Shown here piece after piece: positions 14,469 through 17,605 of a DNA stretch of 17,605 bases (its first letter is position 1; every line of letters begins with the position of its first letter). Position numbers and translations under genes: made by a program. The notes beneath the pieces are model-generated. The model saw only the letters and a program-made list of their open reading frames with translations. It was not told the origin of the DNA and ran no database searches. This DNA comes from Minthousia sp045628125 (GTDB lineage Bacteria > Bacteroidota > Bacteroidia > Bacteroidales > Bacteroidaceae), in the NCBI GenBank assembly GCA_045628125.1, contig JAZQPA010000157.1:1-17605 (forward strand), given 5' to 3'.

Positions 14469-17165
14469 TTATCGTTTCAAGGTTCGAATCAAATCGGGTA
14501 TGAGCAGTACGGGACTGGTAACAAGCAGCAGCCATCCCCAATCGGCCAAAGTCAGCGGACAGACGTCGAACATCTCGCCACCAAAGGTTACAATGAAGAC
14601 TTGTCCGATGAGAATAACCACAGCAATGACCATGAATCCGGAACTGTAAGATGCGCTCCAGGCACGGCGACCGGTGATGCTATCGATTATATCGCTCAAA
14701 AAGCTGCGGTCAGTATGGTAATAACGAGCATTGAACAGATTCCAGAACTGCAGCACCACAAAAGTGGTAAAGAATATGGTCAGTTCATAAGCCGTCAAAT
14801 GACTCTTACTCTTGGTTATGTCAAAGAAAGAACCAAAATAAGTTTTCACAGCATCCATGGACATCAACTCGCTGAAACTATGAAATTTAAAGTGCCACAT
14901 CAATTGCCAGAATCCTGCAAGGAACACAAAGAAGAACAAGCCCCAAGACAGAATACGCACACCCATATCCTTATTTATGATATGGCTATTGACCTTTCTG
15001 GGCTTCTCGAAAAGCACCTTTTCATCAGCAGGCAAGGACGAAAGCGCCATGGCAGCGAACGTATCCATAATGAGGTTCACCCATAACATCTGTGTAACGG
15101 TAAGCGGTGAATCCAGGCCGATGAAAGCGCCCAAAAGCACTACCAGACAGGCACAGACATTTATAGTCATCTGGAAAATGATGAAACGGCGGATATTCTG
15201 ATACAGCGAGCGTCCCCAAAGAATAGCCTTGTTGATACTACTGAATGAATTGTCAATGATGGTGATATCACTGGCTTCCTTGGCACGGCTTGTGCCATCG
15301 CCCATGGAAAGACCTACTTGAGCCTTACTGAGCGCAGGAGCATCGTTGGTTCCGTCACCTGTTACAGCCACCACTTCGCCGTTCTGTTGCAAAAGTGTTA
15401 CCAGACGAGCCTTATCTTCAGGACGCGCACGACTAATAATCTTGAAGGCAGGGTTACGTAGCAGACTCTTGGCTTCTTCATCGCTCAAAGCGGCAAAGCT
15501 TGGTCCGGTGATGGTGATGTTCTCCTCGCCTTCCCTAACCAGGCCAATCTCGCGACCTATCTCGGTGGCGGTTCCCGGAGTATCGCCGGTTACAATGATG
15601 ACACGCACGCCGGCACCATCCTTACACAAACGGATAGCATCGGGCACATCCTCACGGACAGGATCGGCAATGCCCACCACACCTACAAATGTCATTTCGC
15701 CTCCAGGCTGCTGAACAGCAAAGCCTAATGTGCGCTGCGCCTGTGCCTGATAATCGCTAAGGCGTGTCATGATCTGTTCGCGGGTTTCATCGCCTGCAAT
15801 TCGGGTACAGTTCTCCAGCAAAATTTCGGAAGCACCTTTTATATATATATCACCATCCTTTAAGGTCGTCTGCATGTATTTCAATTCGGTAGAGAACGGA
15901 ATCTGCTTATCCACCTCGGCACCGAGACGCAAACGGTCCACATCATAGCCTTTCTTAGTAATCCATTGTAACAATGCGCCTTCGGTAGGATTTCCGATGA
16001 CTCGTATACTTCCATCATCCTCTGTGGAAAGAACCGCAGTTGAATTGACAGCAATGCTCCGTGCCAGCAAATCCATATCACAATCCGGGAAATGGGAATT
16101 GATGACCGTCATACGGTTCTGCGTCAGTGTTCCAGTCTTATCAGTACAGATTACTGTAGCTGCGCCCATAGTTTCACAGGCATGAAGCTTGCGCACAAGG
16201 TTGTTCTGCTGCAGCATCTTTCGCATGCTTAAGGCCAGACTGACAGTAATGCTCATCGGTAATCCCTCAGGAACAGCCACTACAATCAACGTAATGGCAA
16301 TCATGATACTATTCAGAACGAACTGAACAGTTTCCAGAAAATTAGCATTATTTTCTTCGTTTCCATCGAAGAAATAGAAATAAAGAAGACGTCCAACTAC
16401 AATGAGTCCGCCTATGACAAAGCTGGCGGTGCTGAGCCAATTACCCAACTGCTCCAATTGGATGTTCAGCGGTGTCTTAACCTCACTGCCTTCCTGAGTC
16501 TTGGCTACTCCACGGCCCTCTTCGGTATCCATTCCCACAGCAGAAACCCTGTAAATGGCATTACCCTCAATAACGGTGGCGCCACGCAGAAGGAAGTTGC
16601 TTGGATAAGTGGCATCTGCGATGAAATCAGCCTCTACGGCTGTCTTATTGGCATAATTCTCGCCGGTGAAATTGCTTTCGTCAATACGCAAGGCGGTGGA
16701 TTCCACCAGATAACCATCGGCAGGAATCTCGTCACCGTTCTCAAGTTTCACCACATCGCCCACTACCACATCGCTTTTCTTTATCTCACGGATATGCAGG
16801 AACTCGTCACCATCCTTCATGCGCAGCACCTTGACTGGACGTGAATCCTTGACAGTATTCAATACTTCAAACTCTCGGGCGGCCTTCACCTCGAAGATAA
16901 AGCCCACACCTGTGGCCAAGAGCAATGCCACCAGCACGCCTACCGGTTCGAGCAATAAAGTGAGTTCCCCTCCTTGTGAAATCTCATACAAAGCAACACC
17001 GACCGAGAAGACGAAAACCACCAACAAAACAATAATCAGTGGATCACGGAACTTCTCGATATAGCCTTTCCACAACGGTTCACGCTCTGGTGGCGGTATG
17101 ATGTTCTTGCCTTTCCCCCCGATTACGCGGGGATCGGACTCTAAGAGAGCCTTTATTTCTTTCAT
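14469..17165 (-). CDS. calcium-translocating P-type ATPase, PMCA type
   Basis: This inner-membrane P2-type ATPase most likely pumps calcium out of the cytoplasm. Its 898 residues hold all family landmarks: an actuator loop TGEN (167-170), helix-4 motif VAVPEGLP (about 296-303), phosphorylation motif DKTGTLT (D342), nucleotide-domain KGASE, hinge TGDGTNDAPAL, and helix-6 NLIMDT, whose Asn and Asp bind calcium in PMCA-type pumps. Ten membrane helices fit the pattern (2+2+6). The Ser of the classical TGES loop is Asn here. The N-terminus is short, lacking the usual Tyr-Thr-Gly-Leu start, but an in-frame TGA 15 nt upstream of the ATG shows that nothing is missing in this frame. No regulatory C-terminal tail is present. 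It is monocistronic, with its own terminator. I saw no convincing promoter match upstream. Confidence 0.94.
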   Translation of the reverse strand: MKEIKALLESDPRVIGGKGKNIIPPPEREPLWKGYIEKFRDPLIIVLLVVFVFSVGVALYEISQGGELTLLLEPVGVLVALLLATGVGFIFEVKAAREFEVLNTVKDSRPVKVLRMKDGDEFLHIREIKKSDVVVGDVVKLENGDEIPADGYLVESTALRIDESNFTGENYANKTAVEADFIADATYPSNFLLRGATVIEGNAIYRVSAVGMDTEEGRGVAKTQEGSEVKTPLNIQLEQLGNWLSTASFVIGGLIVVGRLLYFYFFDGNEENNANFLETVQFVLNSIMIAITLIVVAVPEGLPMSITVSLALSMRKMLQQNNLVRKLHACETMGAATVICTDKTGTLTQNRMTVINSHFPDCDMDLLARSIAVNSTAVLSTEDDGSIRVIGNPTEGALLQWITKKGYDVDRLRLGAEVDKQIPFSTELKYMQTTLKDGDIYIKGASEILLENCTRIAGDETREQIMTRLSDYQAQAQRTLGFAVQQPGGEMTFVGVVGIADPVREDVPDAIRLCKDGAGVRVIIVTGDTPGTATEIGREIGLVREGEENITITGPSFAALSDEEAKSLLRNPAFKIISRARPEDKARLVTLLQQNGEVVAVTGDGTNDAPALSKAQVGLSMGDGTSRAKEASDITIIDNSFSSINKAILWGRSLYQNIRRFIIFQMTINVCACLVVLLGAFIGLDSPLTVTQMLWVNLIMDTFAAMALSSLPADEKVLFEKPRKVNSHIINKDMGVRILSWGLFFFVFLAGFWQLMWHFKFHSFSELMSMDAVKTYFGSFFDITKSKSHLTAYELTIFFTTFVVLQFWNLFNARYYHTDRSFLSDIIDSITGRRAWSASYSSGFMVIAVVILIGQVFIVTFGGEMFDVCPLTLADWGWLLLVTSPVLLIPDLIRTLKR

Positions 17166-17238
17166 TAGTTTATTTGTTCAAATCTCTATGTATCCACTAC
17201 TTATTCAGTAAGATTCTTGCTCCTCTTCGATACGCAAG

Positions 17239-17265
17239 CGAATCAAAGATTCGAGCGCTTCGCTC
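17239..17265. repeat. tandem small hairpins in the intergenic strip
   Basis: CGAATC (17239-17244) pairs with GATTCG (17248-17253), and GAGCG (17253-17257) with CGCTC (17261-17265). The strip continues into CTCAGAATGACAA (to 17280). This resembles the widely dispersed GC-rich intergenic element found in many bacterial genomes, here next to heptamer repeats. It may serve as a read-through barrier for the peptidase gene, but it has no T-tract. Confidence 0.45.
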
Positions 17266-17288
17266 CGCTCAGAATGACAATGGGCTAT

Positions 17289-17323
17289 CAATTGTCAATT
17301 ATCAATTGTCAATTGTCAATTAT
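17289..17323. repeat. five tandem CAATTRT heptamers
   Basis: Five consecutive 7-nt units run without a gap: CAATTGT, CAATTAT, CAATTGT, CAATTGT, CAATTAT. They end 1 nt before the stop codon of the S9 peptidase gene (17325). Heptamer arrays of this kind are common beside genes in Bacteroidetes and vary in copy number by slippage. The open frame that reads through them on the plus strand is not a gene. Confidence 0.8.
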
Positions 17324-17324
17324 T

Positions 17325-17605
17325 TCAGTCCTGATAGCCCTGGAACCAATTGCCCAGTTTTATTCCCTTAATATCGGTGGTCTTCTCACGATTACCGTTC
17401 AGGTGTTCAGAGAAATAGTCCACCATCTTCCAATAGAAATATTCGTTGTAATCCTCGAAATGATGCTGCTTGCCTGGAATCATCAGCATATCAAAACGCT
17501 TTCCAGCCTTAATCAGCTCATTAACCACACGGGTAGTATTACCCGGATGCACATTGTCATCCACATCACCATGAATCAGCAGCAAATGACCCTTCAGGTT
17601 CTTAG
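17325..17605 (-). CDS. S9 family (dipeptidyl-peptidase IV-like) peptidase, C-terminal end
   Basis: The last 93 or so residues of a serine peptidase of family S9 are visible; the gene continues beyond the right edge. The frame stays open to the edge (reading KNLKGHLLLIHGDVDDNVHP), so the TTG at 17585 is not a start. It carries two of the three catalytic residues: the Asp in HGDVDDNVHP and the His in PGKQHHF. The nucleophile Ser (GxSxGG) and the beta-propeller lie outside. The pattern VNELIKAGKRFDMLMIPGKQ is typical of the alpha/beta-hydrolase domain of DPP-IV and its Bacteroidales relatives, which act in the periplasm on dipeptides. The ending GNWFQGYQD is complete. It is upstream of the calcium ATPase on the same strand, but 159 nt and a repeat strip separate them. 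Confidence 0.9.
   Translation of the reverse strand, partial: KNLKGHLLLIHGDVDDNVHPGNTTRVVNELIKAGKRFDMLMIPGKQHHFEDYNEYFYWKMVDYFSEHLNGNREKTTDIKGIKLGNWFQGYQD

Noticed and set aside
14466..15086. 206-codon plus-strand open frame under the calcium ATPase gene
   Set aside because: It lies wholly antisense to a complete, well-conserved gene and its product is Gln/His-rich with no recognisable domain; a shadow frame.
17101..17165. N-terminal truncation of the calcium ATPase
   Set aside because: The start is shorter than usual, but an in-frame TGA lies 15 nt upstream of the ATG and all domains are intact, so it is taken as natural.
17289..17323. CRISPR array
   Set aside because: Units are 7 nt with no spacers and no cas genes nearby; it is a simple tandem repeat.
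17174..17371. 65-codon plus-strand open frame at the right end
   Set aside because: It reads through the heptamer repeats and into the antisense of the S9 peptidase gene; the product is repeat-derived.

Overview
The window looks like chromosomal DNA of a Bacteroidales bacterium, most likely Prevotellaceae (Prevotella/Segatella-like). The phylum call rests on a SusC/SusD pair, a DUF6057-type membrane protein, several lipoproteins (one with a CKDD surface-export signal), and promoters of the Bacteroidetes type: TTTG, a 20-nt spacer, then TAnnTTTG, upstream of 1350 and of 3715. The genus is a guess. I see no tRNA, rRNA, insertion sequence, CRISPR array, phage gene or integration site. No gene-free stretch exceeds 300 bases; the longest are 14227-14468 and 4550-4762.

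Layout, left to right. At 1-1246 (minus) a LytS-type sensor kinase is followed after 5 nt by the start of a LytTR-type response regulator cut by the window edge. Divergent from it, 1350-2933 (plus) carries an AzgA/PbuG-like purine permease and a 96-residue protein of unknown function, 3 nt apart. At 3002-4549 (minus) are a secreted SGNH hydrolase and a beta-carbonic anhydrase lipoprotein, separated by a good intrinsic terminator. At 4763-6232 (plus) is a calcineurin-like phosphoesterase lipoprotein predicted to reach the cell surface.

The main block is 6254-14226 (minus), one apparent operon transcribed from about 14325: susC, susD, a polytopic membrane protein with a helical tail (DUF6057-like), and a beta-propeller lipoprotein carrying a single CMNCH haem-attachment motif. 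Spacings are 16 nt (susC/susD), 80 nt containing a 14-bp hairpin (susD/DUF6057), and a 4-nt ATGA overlap (DUF6057/propeller). No glycoside hydrolase, lyase, protease or sulfatase lies in it, so it is not a standard polysaccharide-utilisation locus, and its substrate cannot be read from the sequence. This is the best candidate for an undescribed system. A 12-bp direct repeat with a 17-bp period lies just upstream of its likely -7 box.

At 14469-17165 (minus) is a PMCA-type calcium P-type ATPase with a strong terminator (14420-14452). It is preceded by an intergenic strip of heptamer repeats and small hairpins (17166-17324), and then by the C-terminal end of an S9 (dipeptidyl-peptidase IV-like) peptidase that runs off the right edge.
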